A stretch of 5,081 bases of DNA from Gammaproteobacteria bacterium (GCA_947378515.1 CANCKG010000075.1:1-5081); one strand, 5' to 3'; shown: positions 1-4,736, numbered from the stretch's first letter. A program made the numbers and translations. Notes: generated by a model not told the origin, from the letters alone.

Positions 1-1
1 C

Positions 2-610
2 CATGCCTACCAATTAGCGTGGCTATTTTGGTTGATCATGACGGCACTGTATCCTTTAGCGATTGATCCTGACCCACGCTTTTTAGCAAAAATTGCTCCT
101 GGCGTCTTATGGATCGGGGTATTATTGATTAATTTATTGCTATTGCCAAAGCTATTCATGGAAGACTATCAAGATGGAACATTGACAGATATGATTCGCG
201 CGCCTAATAAATTAGTGGCTATCGTGTGGGCGAAATTAATCGCTCAATGGCTAGCCAGTAGCCTACCCTTATGCTTAACGGCACCACTACTCGCGCTATT
301 ATTACAATTACCTCGTTGCGCGTATGAGGCATTAGTGTTTAGTTTACTCTTAGGCACGCCTATTATCAGTTTACTCGGCGCTTTATTAGCGAGTTTAACA
401 TTGAGCGCTGCCAGTCGCCAATTGTTATTGCAATTATTGTTTTTACCCTTAACCGTTCCGGTCTTGATTTTAAGCAGTAGTGCTGTCAATCAGGCCACTT
501 TACAGATCAGCTATCACGGTGTTTTAGCGTGGCTCGGTGTAATTTTAATTATTAGTTTATTGATCATTCCCCTTGCGATCAGTAAACTGTTGCCACTGCA
601 TTATCGTTAA
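2..610 (+). CDS. ccmB: Heme exporter protein CcmB, 5' end missing
   Basis: CcmB is the membrane subunit of the CcmAB ABC transporter of cytochrome c maturation system I. With the CcmA ATPase it drives release of heme-loaded CcmE from CcmC in the inner membrane. The frame is open from the first full codon at the window edge, so the start lies outside. The 202 visible residues match CcmB throughout: LYPLAI (16-21), KIAPG (30-34), the loop EDYQDGTL (54-61) corresponding to the DLQDG region of enteric CcmB, and LLLGTP before the later helices. Composition is very hydrophobic, with several membrane segments. Compared with a family length near 220, about 18 N-terminal residues are missing. In most gammaproteobacteria ccmC follows at once; here a hairpin and an unrelated gene follow, so the ccm operon is split or rearranged. 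Identification is firm; the gene looks intact. Confidence 0.93.
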   Translation, partial: HAYQLAWLFWLIMTALYPLAIDPDPRFLAKIAPGVLWIGVLLINLLLLPKLFMEDYQDGTLTDMIRAPNKLVAIVWAKLIAQWLASSLPLCLTAPLLALLLQLPRCAYEALVFSLLLGTPIISLLGALLASLTLSAASRQLLLQLLFLPLTVPVLILSSSAVNQATLQISYHGVLAWLGVILIISLLIIPLAISKLLPLHYR

Positions 611-611
611 T

Positions 612-643
612 ACAGTGCGCGAGCCTAAACGCTCGTACACTGT
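612..643 (+). terminator. Hairpin after ccmB, possible weak terminator
   Basis: The arms 612-624 (ACAGTGCGCGAGC) and 631-643 (GCTCGTACACTGT) pair over 13 positions with one mismatch and one G-U pair, around a 6-base loop. It begins two bases after the ccmB stop. No uninterrupted T-run follows directly, only the T-rich stretch at 651-661, so it may be a processing or 3'-protection hairpin rather than a true intrinsic terminator. Confidence 0.4.
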
Positions 644-661
644 TACCGAGCTTTAACTTTT

Positions 662-1315
662 ATGACTTCAATTCGCACCACCCTCAAGCAGCTTGGCATC
701 ACCGAATGGCAGCTGCGGCCCTATGCTAATCCCGCTATCAGCGAAGCACCATCCGTATCTCTTGACACCTTGAATCAATGCATTTTACACTGTCAACGTT
801 GTCCACTGAGTCAAACACGCAAGCAAGCTATTTTCGGTATCGGCAACCCTAAGGCAAAATTGATGTTAATTGGTGAGCAACCCGATGCCCATACGGATGC
901 TACCAAACTGCCGTTTACAGGCCCAGTGGGCGAATTATTAACAAAAATGTTAGCAGCGATTGAGCAGACACCGGACAGTGTCTATCTCACCACTCTCGTC
1001 AAGTGCCATCCTCTTGATAATCGCAGCCCTTTTGGCAATGAAATCGCTGAATGCCTACCTTATTTACAACAACAAATTGCTTTAGTACAACCGAAAGTGA
1101 TCCTGACTATGGGACCACTCGCGATCCAAAGCCTCTTAGCCTACAAAACGTCTTTGGCGACTTTACGCGGTCAAACCTTGGCCTTTGGTGATACGCGCAT
1201 ACCCATTATCGCGTCTTATACTCCGGCTTATCTCTTACATAATCCAAGTGATAAGCGTGGTGCCTTTCAAGATTTATTACGAGTAGCTGCACTATTAAAA
1301 GAAGTGCCGCGCTGA
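662..1315 (+). CDS. Family-4-type uracil-DNA glycosylase homologue (Fe-S), diverged active-site motifs
   Basis: This 217-residue protein belongs to the uracil-DNA glycosylase superfamily, closest to family 4/5 iron-sulfur enzymes that excise uracil from DNA in base excision repair; such genes are often annotated as 'phage-type DNA polymerase'. Four cysteines fit the 4Fe-4S ligands: C44-x2-C47 and C115-x15-C131. Other hallmarks are PFTGPVGELL (84-93, usually PFvGraGqLL), KCHPLDNRSP (114-123), MGPLAIQSLL (150-159) and LRG (168-170). Three places differ from the family norm: GEQPD at 71-75 with no acidic residue at 78 (usually GEaPGxxE), TTLVKC at 110-115 (usually TNvvKC), and TPAYLL at 187-192 (usually HPayLL). 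Glycosylase activity is therefore uncertain. The residues before ~35 look variable and poorly conserved. The start has no strong Shine-Dalgarno sequence but gives a normal family length. It converges on fmdB with a two-base gap. Confidence 0.85.
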   Translation: MTSIRTTLKQLGITEWQLRPYANPAISEAPSVSLDTLNQCILHCQRCPLSQTRKQAIFGIGNPKAKLMLIGEQPDAHTDATKLPFTGPVGELLTKMLAAIEQTPDSVYLTTLVKCHPLDNRSPFGNEIAECLPYLQQQIALVQPKVILTMGPLAIQSLLAYKTSLATLRGQTLAFGDTRIPIIASYTPAYLLHNPSDKRGAFQDLLRVAALLKEVPR

Positions 1316-1317
1316 CA

Positions 1318-1596
1318 TTAATCCGTCGTACTGGTAGAGGTCGTCACTGGGGCCGTTTTTGCCTCTGTGCTGCTGGACGGCGGGCTAGTTGGCTTAATTT
1401 CCGAGGTTTTTGGCTTATCTTTAAAATCTGTTACATACCAACCACTGCCTTTTAATTGAAAACCTGCCGCGGATACTAAACGTTCAAAACTTGGCTGATG
1501 ACACTGTGGGCATTGCGTTAAAGGCGCATCAGACAGTTTTTGTAATTTGTCTTCTTGATGTAAACACAGCTTGCATTGATATTCATAAATAGGCAT
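1318..1596 (-). CDS. FmdB-family zinc ribbon protein
   Basis: A small protein of 92 residues with the FmdB/CxxC_CxxC_SSSS zinc ribbon. It starts MPIYEYQC and has metal-binding pairs C8-x2-C11 and C29-x2-C32, followed by the conserved block GFQLKGSGWYVTDF near residues 48-61 and a low-complexity Ser/Thr/Pro/Lys tail. The family is named after a putative regulator of formamidase in Methylophilus, but its role in most bacteria is unknown. I place the start at the ATG that gives the conserved MPIYEY terminus; a TTG four codons upstream is open but would add MYFF, which the family lacks. An AAGG lies 12 bases before the ATG, rather far. In many gammaproteobacteria this gene sits just upstream of aspS; here it instead converges on the glycosylase gene. 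Family assignment is solid; function is not known. Confidence 0.88.
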   Translation of the reverse strand: MPIYEYQCKLCLHQEDKLQKLSDAPLTQCPQCHQPSFERLVSAAGFQLKGSGWYVTDFKDKPKTSEIKPTSPPSSSTEAKTAPVTTSTSTTD

Positions 1597-1632
1597 AAAA
1601 AAGTACAACCTTAAAATAAGCGAGTGGCAATT

Positions 1633-1655
1633 TTAACAGAATGCGCGCCTGTTAA
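1633..1655. promoter_or_regulatory. Operator-like inverted repeat between divergent genes
   Basis: The perfect arms TTAACAG (1633-1639) and CTGTTAA (1649-1655) are separated by 9 bases, giving centres about 1.5 helical turns apart. It lies in the 147-base divergent region between fmdB and the unknown gene at 1744, and its right arm overlaps the -35 position of the candidate rightward promoter. This layout fits a dimeric repressor site, but no regulator is visible here. A 7-bp repeat could also be chance. Confidence 0.4.
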
Positions 1656-1677
1656 GGGTGTTTCTAACCTATATACT
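1649..1677 (+). promoter_or_regulatory. Candidate sigma-70 promoter for the unknown gene at 1744
   Basis: TATACT at 1672-1677 matches the -10 consensus at five of six positions. At a 17-base spacing the -35 box would be CTGTTA (1649-1654), a weak match that overlaps the right arm of the inverted repeat. The position, about 65 bases before the preferred start codon, is reasonable. Confidence 0.35.
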
Positions 1678-1743
1678 ACTTAATAAGAGCATTAAGCAAT
1701 ATGCTTTATGCTGCACAACCTCTACACCAAACGGACCTTCTCT

Positions 1744-2805
1744 ATGCCAACGCACGCTATTGTTCTTTATACACCAGATACACCAGCACAAACTCAACCT
1801 AAACTACGACCAACGATAACGCTGGCAAACTTTCTTTTAAATCGTAGCGAACCGCAAGATGCCTTTCTCCATACGATCCGTGCTGCAGCGCAAGACTATC
1901 AAATCACTCATCGCATGGCTAATTTTATGCAGTGGTTATTATTTCTCTTGCCACGCGATGCTTTAATGACCACGAAAATCCCGCAATCAGGCGAAGCGTG
2001 GTTACAAAAAGCCGCTGACGCTATCCTACTCACCTTTCACAACAATTATCAAGTCACTCGTCCGGCAATGATCATGTTTTTTAACCTGATGTTAGAAAAA
2101 CTAGGCGAAGGAATGAAAAGCGAAGCGCTGAGTGCGCGTCTTGCCTTAAAAGACTTATTTATGCCCTATATTACCTATTTTCCTCGGCAAGGCTTTAATG
2201 CCTTAACGCCACAGCAACGCTTAGAAAATAAATGGTCACAAGCGGCACTTGATAATAACAAACCGATTCACTGGGGTTACTGTGTGCTGACAGAAGAAAA
2301 TAAACAAGAATTTAACTACGCCATGCTGGCCATCCAAAACCACTCACCACTACATTACGCCCAATGGCTGCTCACCTATTTAACGCGACGTGATTTAACC
2401 ATGGTATTTGGCATATGCAATGATCACTGTCGTCAATTAACACATTTCATTTTTGCCGACTATCGAGCCGACACCCATCTACTATCTCTGGAAAAATTGG
2501 TTGATTTTTATCGCAATAAATTTGCAGTTCTGTTAATCGTGAGGCAATTCCATCCGCGTGGCCATGCCCTATCGAAAATTTACCATAATTTTACACAATT
2601 ACTGGAAATCTATTTAGAAAATCCGCAAATCATCATACAACACGTTAGCACGAAAGAAATATCACAGCCACCAGTAGCAGTGACGCTCAAACCCTGTCAA
2701 TCCTTAATCGCTCCGATCCATACCAGCACAAAAAAGCAGCTGCAGAAACAAGCATCTTTTCTTAACCTTGCACAGCTTGCGGGCAACACGTCAAAATATT
2801 CTTAA
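1744..2805 (+). CDS. Hypothetical protein, unrecognised (353 residues)
   Basis: I do not recognise this protein. Counted from the ATG at 1744 it has 353 residues. The frame is open further up to an ATG at 1708 (365 residues), but the inner start has GGA eight bases upstream and begins MPTHAIVLYTP, a more natural terminus than the 12-residue extension. No signal peptide, clear membrane helix, nucleotide-binding motif or zinc motif is visible. The sequence looks soluble, mostly helical and rich in aromatic residues and histidine (for example FMQWLLFLLPRDALM, the block with HYAQWLLTYLTRR, and HFIFADYRADTH). The last ~50 residues are polar, rich in Thr, Ser, Gln and Lys, and probably flexible. 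It is a stand-alone gene, divergent from fmdB, with its own putative promoter and a hairpin at its stop codon. A lineage-specific protein or a secreted effector is possible, but nothing in the sequence proves it. Confidence 0.75.
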   Translation: MPTHAIVLYTPDTPAQTQPKLRPTITLANFLLNRSEPQDAFLHTIRAAAQDYQITHRMANFMQWLLFLLPRDALMTTKIPQSGEAWLQKAADAILLTFHNNYQVTRPAMIMFFNLMLEKLGEGMKSEALSARLALKDLFMPYITYFPRQGFNALTPQQRLENKWSQAALDNNKPIHWGYCVLTEENKQEFNYAMLAIQNHSPLHYAQWLLTYLTRRDLTMVFGICNDHCRQLTHFIFADYRADTHLLSLEKLVDFYRNKFAVLLIVRQFHPRGHALSKIYHNFTQLLEIYLENPQIIIQHVSTKEISQPPVAVTLKPCQSLIAPIHTSTKKQLQKQASFLNLAQLAGNTSKYS

Positions 2806-2826
2806 AACACGCGATATCACGTGTTT
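2805..2826 (+). terminator. Small hairpin at the stop codon of the unknown gene
   Basis: AAACACG (2805-2811) and CGTGTTT (2820-2826) pair perfectly around an 8-base loop that itself contains the palindrome GATATC. It starts at the last base of the stop codon. The right arm ends in TTT but no longer T-run follows, so it is at best a weak terminator. Confidence 0.35.
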
Positions 2827-2907
2827 ACAAAACAAGCCAGGAATGGGTATAACCGCCCTTTAATGTATAGAAATTTTAACGGTTAGTTTTGGTAAACACC
2901 GAAATTA

Positions 2908-2937
2908 TTTTTGAGCAAGCAAAAAACCGTAAGAGCG
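2908..2937 (-). repeat. Copy 1 of a short interspersed repeat (CTTACGGTTTTTT)
   Basis: On the minus strand this reads CGCTCTTACGGTTTTTT followed by a C..TGC..AAAAA pattern. It agrees with plus-strand 3940-3969 at 25 of 30 positions, including 13 identical bases. A 7-pair stem-loop (2935-2952) lies just before it on the minus strand, so a minus-strand transcript would meet a hairpin and then six U residues nine bases later. Confidence 0.55.
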
Positions 2938-3050
2938 ACCCTTTAGAGTCGCCCATCGGAGTCGCGGGCATGATTATTCCACCGATAACCAATGTGATTC
3001 CACGATCACATCACTATACCCATCTCACCGGAAGGTGCAATGGGTATAGT
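2935..3050. other. Block of three consecutive stem-loops, possible structured RNA or repeat
   Basis: Stem 1 pairs 2935-2941 with 2946-2952 around TTTA; on the minus strand all seven pairs form (one G-U), on the plus strand one is lost. Stem 2 pairs ATGTGAT (2992-2998) with ATCACAT (3005-3011), perfect, with a 6-base loop. Stem 3 pairs ACTATACCCAT (3013-3023) with ATGGGTATAGT (3040-3050), perfect over 11; a 2x2 internal loop (CT/CA) and a further CACC/GGTG stem close on the tetraloop GGAA, a GNRA loop on the plus strand. Stems 2 and 3 are one base apart. No known RNA family is recognised. The block lies ~180 bases before cmk. Confidence 0.5.
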
Positions 3051-3143
3051 CTTCATCTTGAGGATCATTACTTGGCCAGGGCTGAAAATCATCGGGGGAT
3101 TGTCAAGTCGAATGTCAATTATTATTACTCCATGAACCAGGCT

Positions 3144-3171
3144 TGTTTGAACAGCGACATTGTATGATAAT
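3144..3171 (+). promoter_or_regulatory. Candidate promoter for cmk
   Basis: GATAAT at 3166-3171 matches the -10 consensus at five of six positions and sits 16 bases after TTGTTT (3144-3149), a half-matching -35 box. It would give a 5' leader of about 50 bases before the cmk start. A weak call by eye only. Confidence 0.33.
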
Positions 3172-3230
3172 GACGTTTTGCTGGCCTTTGTGCGATAAAC
3201 CCTTCTTCATTAAAACGATATTTAACTCTC

Positions 3231-3893
3231 ATGACAATTCCGGTAATCACTATTGATGGCCCCAGTGGCTCAGGCAAAGGCACCATTGGCCAAATGATCG
3301 CGCGACACTTAAAGTGGCATTACCTCGATAGTGGCGCTTTGTATCGGGTCTTAACCCTGCAAGCCCTCAAAGCACAAGTAGATTTACACGATGAACATCA
3401 CTTAGCCGCTATGGCGCTGCATTTACCCGTACGTTTTGTCGATAGTGCGACGCACCACCGAATCTTCTTACACCACCATGATGTTACCGAGAGCATTCGT
3501 TCTGAAGAAGTCAGTCGAGCCACGTCTATCTTGGCGGCATCTCCGTTAATTCGCACCAATTTATTAGCCAGGCAGCGTGCGCTGGCCCTTGCTCCGGGAC
3601 TTGTGACCGATGGTCGCGACATGGGCACGGTGGTATTTCCTAAAGCAAAGGTTAAATTCTTTTTTATTGCCAGCGCTGCTGAGCGTGCTGAACGACGCTA
3701 CAAGCAATTGCAGCAGCTTGGCGTTGGCGCTAACTATGAAGCCATTTTAACTGAACTCGAAGCTCGCGATTTACGCGATCAAACGCGGCCAGTCGCTCCG
3801 TTAAAACCCGCACCAGATGCGCATATCTTAGATACATCAGGCTTAAGTATTGACGTCGTATTTCAATACGTCTTAGAAAAAATTACACTGTAA
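3231..3893 (+). CDS. cmk: Cytidylate kinase (CMP/dCMP kinase)
   Basis: Cmk transfers the gamma phosphate of ATP to CMP or dCMP in the cytosol, feeding the CTP and dCTP pools for RNA, DNA and phospholipid synthesis. The 220 residues match the family's usual length of about 220-230. The P-loop GPSGSGKGT is at 10-18, the CMP-site segment YLDSGALYR at 31-39, SEEVSRATSILA at 91-102 in the NMP-binding insert, DGRDMGTVVFP at 127-137, the lid-type segment ERAERRYKQLQ at 151-161, and a C-terminal RDLRDQTRPVAPLKPA block with the DAHILDTSG nucleotide-binding end. All key residues are present and the gene looks functional. The ATG has no clear Shine-Dalgarno sequence. In most gammaproteobacteria cmk is followed by rpsA (and often preceded by aroA); here neither is adjacent and transposon debris follows instead. 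Confidence 0.96.
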   Translation: MTIPVITIDGPSGSGKGTIGQMIARHLKWHYLDSGALYRVLTLQALKAQVDLHDEHHLAAMALHLPVRFVDSATHHRIFLHHHDVTESIRSEEVSRATSILAASPLIRTNLLARQRALALAPGLVTDGRDMGTVVFPKAKVKFFFIASAAERAERRYKQLQQLGVGANYEAILTELEARDLRDQTRPVAPLKPAPDAHILDTSGLSIDVVFQYVLEKITL

Positions 3894-3939
3894 TTACCGA
3901 AGCTCTATTTTTACGAAGAACCTGGCACAAAGGGCATCC

Positions 3940-3979
3940 CGCGCTTACGGTTTTTTACATGCGTAAAAAACCGTAAGCG
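3940..3979. repeat. Perfect 17-bp palindrome carrying repeat copies 2 and 3
   Basis: The arms 3942-3958 and 3963-3979 are exact inverted copies around the 4-base loop ATGC. Each arm contains CTTACGGTTTTTT (plus strand 3944-3956, minus strand 3977-3965), also found at 2921-2933. It starts about 50 bases after the cmk stop. As an RNA it would form a strong hairpin, but on the plus strand no T-run follows, so it is not a standard terminator for cmk. Its right arm is shared with the next palindrome. Confidence 0.75.
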
Positions 3980-4006
3980 TTCAGATCTCTAGCTCTGAAC
4001 GCTTAC
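3973..4006 (-). terminator. 13-bp palindrome: minus-strand terminator and/or IS66-type terminal repeats
   Basis: GTAAGCGTTCAGA (3973-3985) and its exact inverse (3994-4006) flank an 8-base centre. Read on the minus strand, the hairpin is followed by GGTTTTTT, the layout of an intrinsic terminator for leftward transcription, such as from the IS66 remnant to the right. Alternatively the arms are transposon ends: IS66-family termini begin GTAA and end TTAC, and the left arm faces the IS66 remnant in the right orientation. Flanking octamers AAAAAACC and AAAATGCC agree at six of eight positions, suggestive of a decayed 8-bp target duplication. Confidence 0.5.
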
Positions 4007-4102
4007 AAAAATGCCATTGCCATTTATCTACGTAGATGGGCAATAGAGAATCTCTTTTCCCGCCTAAAAGGCCGAGGTTTTTGTTTCGAAGGTAAGCGGT
4101 GA
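4007..4102 (+). pseudogene. IS4-family transposase, C-terminal fragment
   Basis: This frame reads KNAIAIYLRRWAIENLF followed by SRLKGRGFCFEGKR and a TGA. It carries the IS4-family signature around the third catalytic acidic residue (Y-x2-RW-x-IE-x-LF-x2-LK-x-RGF), with the catalytic Glu at codon 4046-4048. The rest of the transposase, normally several hundred residues, is missing: to the left the frame runs directly into the palindrome at 3973-4006. An in-frame TGA shortly after the signature also cuts off the usual C-terminus. A dead scrap of an insertion sequence; no ends could be assigned. Family call rests on this one motif, but the motif is distinctive. Confidence 0.75.
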
Positions 4103-4136
4103 ATTAACCCCATCTTAACTAAATAGAAAGCATGGT

Positions 4137-4487
4137 TTACAATGTTGACACTGAATTGAGAGTGAAAGTGAAATTGAATGGCAATAGAGCTTCGAGTGCT
4201 TCTGGTGTGTTATTCATGGTAGCTAACGCATTTAACACGGCTTTGAAATAAACAAAGGATTCGACTTTATGAGCGTGACAAGTTTCCAGTAACGAATAAA
4301 TAATCGCGCCAGCATGAGCGCCGTCAATGCTATCGCTGAACAACCAGTTTTTACGGCCGACGGCGAAATGTTTGGTGGCCCGTTCGCTAGCATTGTTGTC
4401 AATCTCTAAGCGTGAATCCTTGAGGTAATTCATCAACTTTGGCCACTGCTTGAGCGCCTATTTCATCGCATCTGAAATCGACGAACC
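4137..4487 (-). pseudogene. tnpC: IS66 transposase TnpC, C-terminal fragment with a premature stop
   Basis: The C-terminal part of the IS66 DDE transposase. After a short SISDAMK stretch an in-frame TAG (codon 4460-4458) interrupts what was probably ...KYALKQWP, replacing a Tyr codon. The frame then runs open: ALKQWPKLMNYLKD, then SRLEIDNNASER, which holds the catalytic Glu (codon 4406-4404), then HFAVGRKNWLFS, and the IS66 C-terminal domain with GAIIYSLLETC and EALEALLPFNF. Downstream of the stop codon the end is complete. Catalytic Asp residues and the zinc-finger N-terminus are gone. A product could only begin at a weak internal start such as the TTG or ATG near 4436-4431, so no function is expected. 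Confidence 0.85.
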
Positions 4488-4491
4488 TGGG

Positions 4492-4596
4492 ATGAAATAC
4501 ACTCTCTATCAGCGCCAATAAATCATTCATGCCTTTACGGAAATCAATGGGCTCAAGACTAACGAAGACTTGAAGCGAGGCTTCGAAGCTAATCAT
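4492..4596 (-). pseudogene. tnpB: IS66 accessory protein TnpB, N-terminal fragment
   Basis: About 35 residues beginning MISFEASLQVFVSLEPIDFR and continuing KGMNDLLALIESVFHP. The pattern VFVSLEPIDFRKGMNDLLALIE matches the start of IS66 Orf2/TnpB (typically V-a-xx-P-vDmRKGfdgLaalV), a protein of ~115 residues needed for IS66 transposition. After the His-Pro the sequence crosses into tnpC DNA in the wrong frame, adding ~27 unrelated residues up to a stop at 4401-4399. The frame is also open upstream of the ATG to about 4665, but those residues are not TnpB-like and may be IS or flanking sequence. Confidence 0.78.
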
Positions 4597-4706
4597 AAAT
4601 AAGCGCTCAACGTTTTCAGCGAGTTTTTTATGTCTACTCAAAAAATTGTCCGGTGCGAAGGCCAAATAAGATACGCACTGGCGTGTTCAGAAAACCTTAA
4701 TCTTCA

Positions 4707-4736
4707 TTGTGCGATAATTCTCTAAAAAAGTATAAA
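4707..4736 (+). promoter_or_regulatory. Candidate promoter for the 76-codon gene
   Basis: TATAAA (4731-4736) and TTGTGC (4707-4712) are 18 bases apart, a plausible sigma-70 pair with a weak -35. A second possible -10, GATAAT, lies at 4713-4718 but lacks a -35 partner. The first pair would give a leader of about 20 bases that contains the ribosome binding site. Confidence 0.35.

Larger units (their letters stand above)
2827..3230. other. Gene-poor interval with structured sequence, possible decayed gene or repeat
   Basis: No convincing gene is present in these ~400 bases. The plus-strand frame open from a TTG at 2889 to 3167 lacks a ribosome binding site and reads unlike any family I know. 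On the minus strand two overlapping open frames (3206 to 3009, then 3010 to 2876 one base shifted) read smoothly, for example IRLDNPPMIFSPGQVM and then GITLVIGGIIMPATPMG, which might be a frameshifted relic; I cannot name it. What is clear is structure: three stem-loops in a row (2935-3050), a short repeat shared with the region after cmk, and the 10-mer AATGGGTATA present at 2842-2851 and 3039-3048. A possible cmk promoter lies at the right end. Confidence 0.5.
4137..4596 (-). mobile_element. Internally deleted IS66-family element
   Basis: Minus-strand coding remnants of two IS66 genes lie directly side by side: the first ~35 codons of tnpB and the last ~115 codons of tnpC. The rest of tnpB and most of tnpC are deleted at a junction near 4487-4495, and tnpA is not recognisable upstream (4597-4700). 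The tnpC-distal end may be the GTAAGCGTTCAGA arm at 3973-3985, with the IS4 scrap in between; no matching end is visible on the tnpA side. The element cannot move by itself. Confidence 0.82.

Noticed and set aside
244..489. Minus-strand frame inside ccmB
   Set aside because: It is antisense to a clear CcmB sequence and its product looks like random translation (Asn-rich).
1708..1743. Upstream ATG adding 12 residues to the unknown protein
   Set aside because: It has no ribosome binding site at the right distance, while the ATG at 1744 has GGA eight bases upstream; kept as the alternative start only.
2830..3148. AAACAAGCC (2830-2838) and GGCTTGTTT (3140-3148) as terminal repeats of a ~319-bp element
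   Set aside because: A 9-bp inverted match within about 430 bases is near chance level, and no target duplication is visible outside it.
2889..3167. Plus-strand open frame of 92 codons
   Set aside because: It starts with TTG without a ribosome binding site, resembles no known family, and crosses three stem-loops; the minus-strand frames are just as open. I treat it as unproven.
3125..3232. Minus-strand 35-codon frame beginning MRVKYRFNEEGF, overlapping the cmk start
   Set aside because: Short, without a clear ribosome binding site, and with no recognisable motif; it could be chance.
3398..3628. Minus-strand frame inside cmk
   Set aside because: It lies entirely within the well-supported cmk gene and is a shadow of it.
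4680..4691. GGCGTGTTCAGA as the missing second end of the IS66 remnant
   Set aside because: It resembles GTAAGCGTTCAGA only loosely and has the same orientation as the other end, whereas terminal repeats must be inverted.
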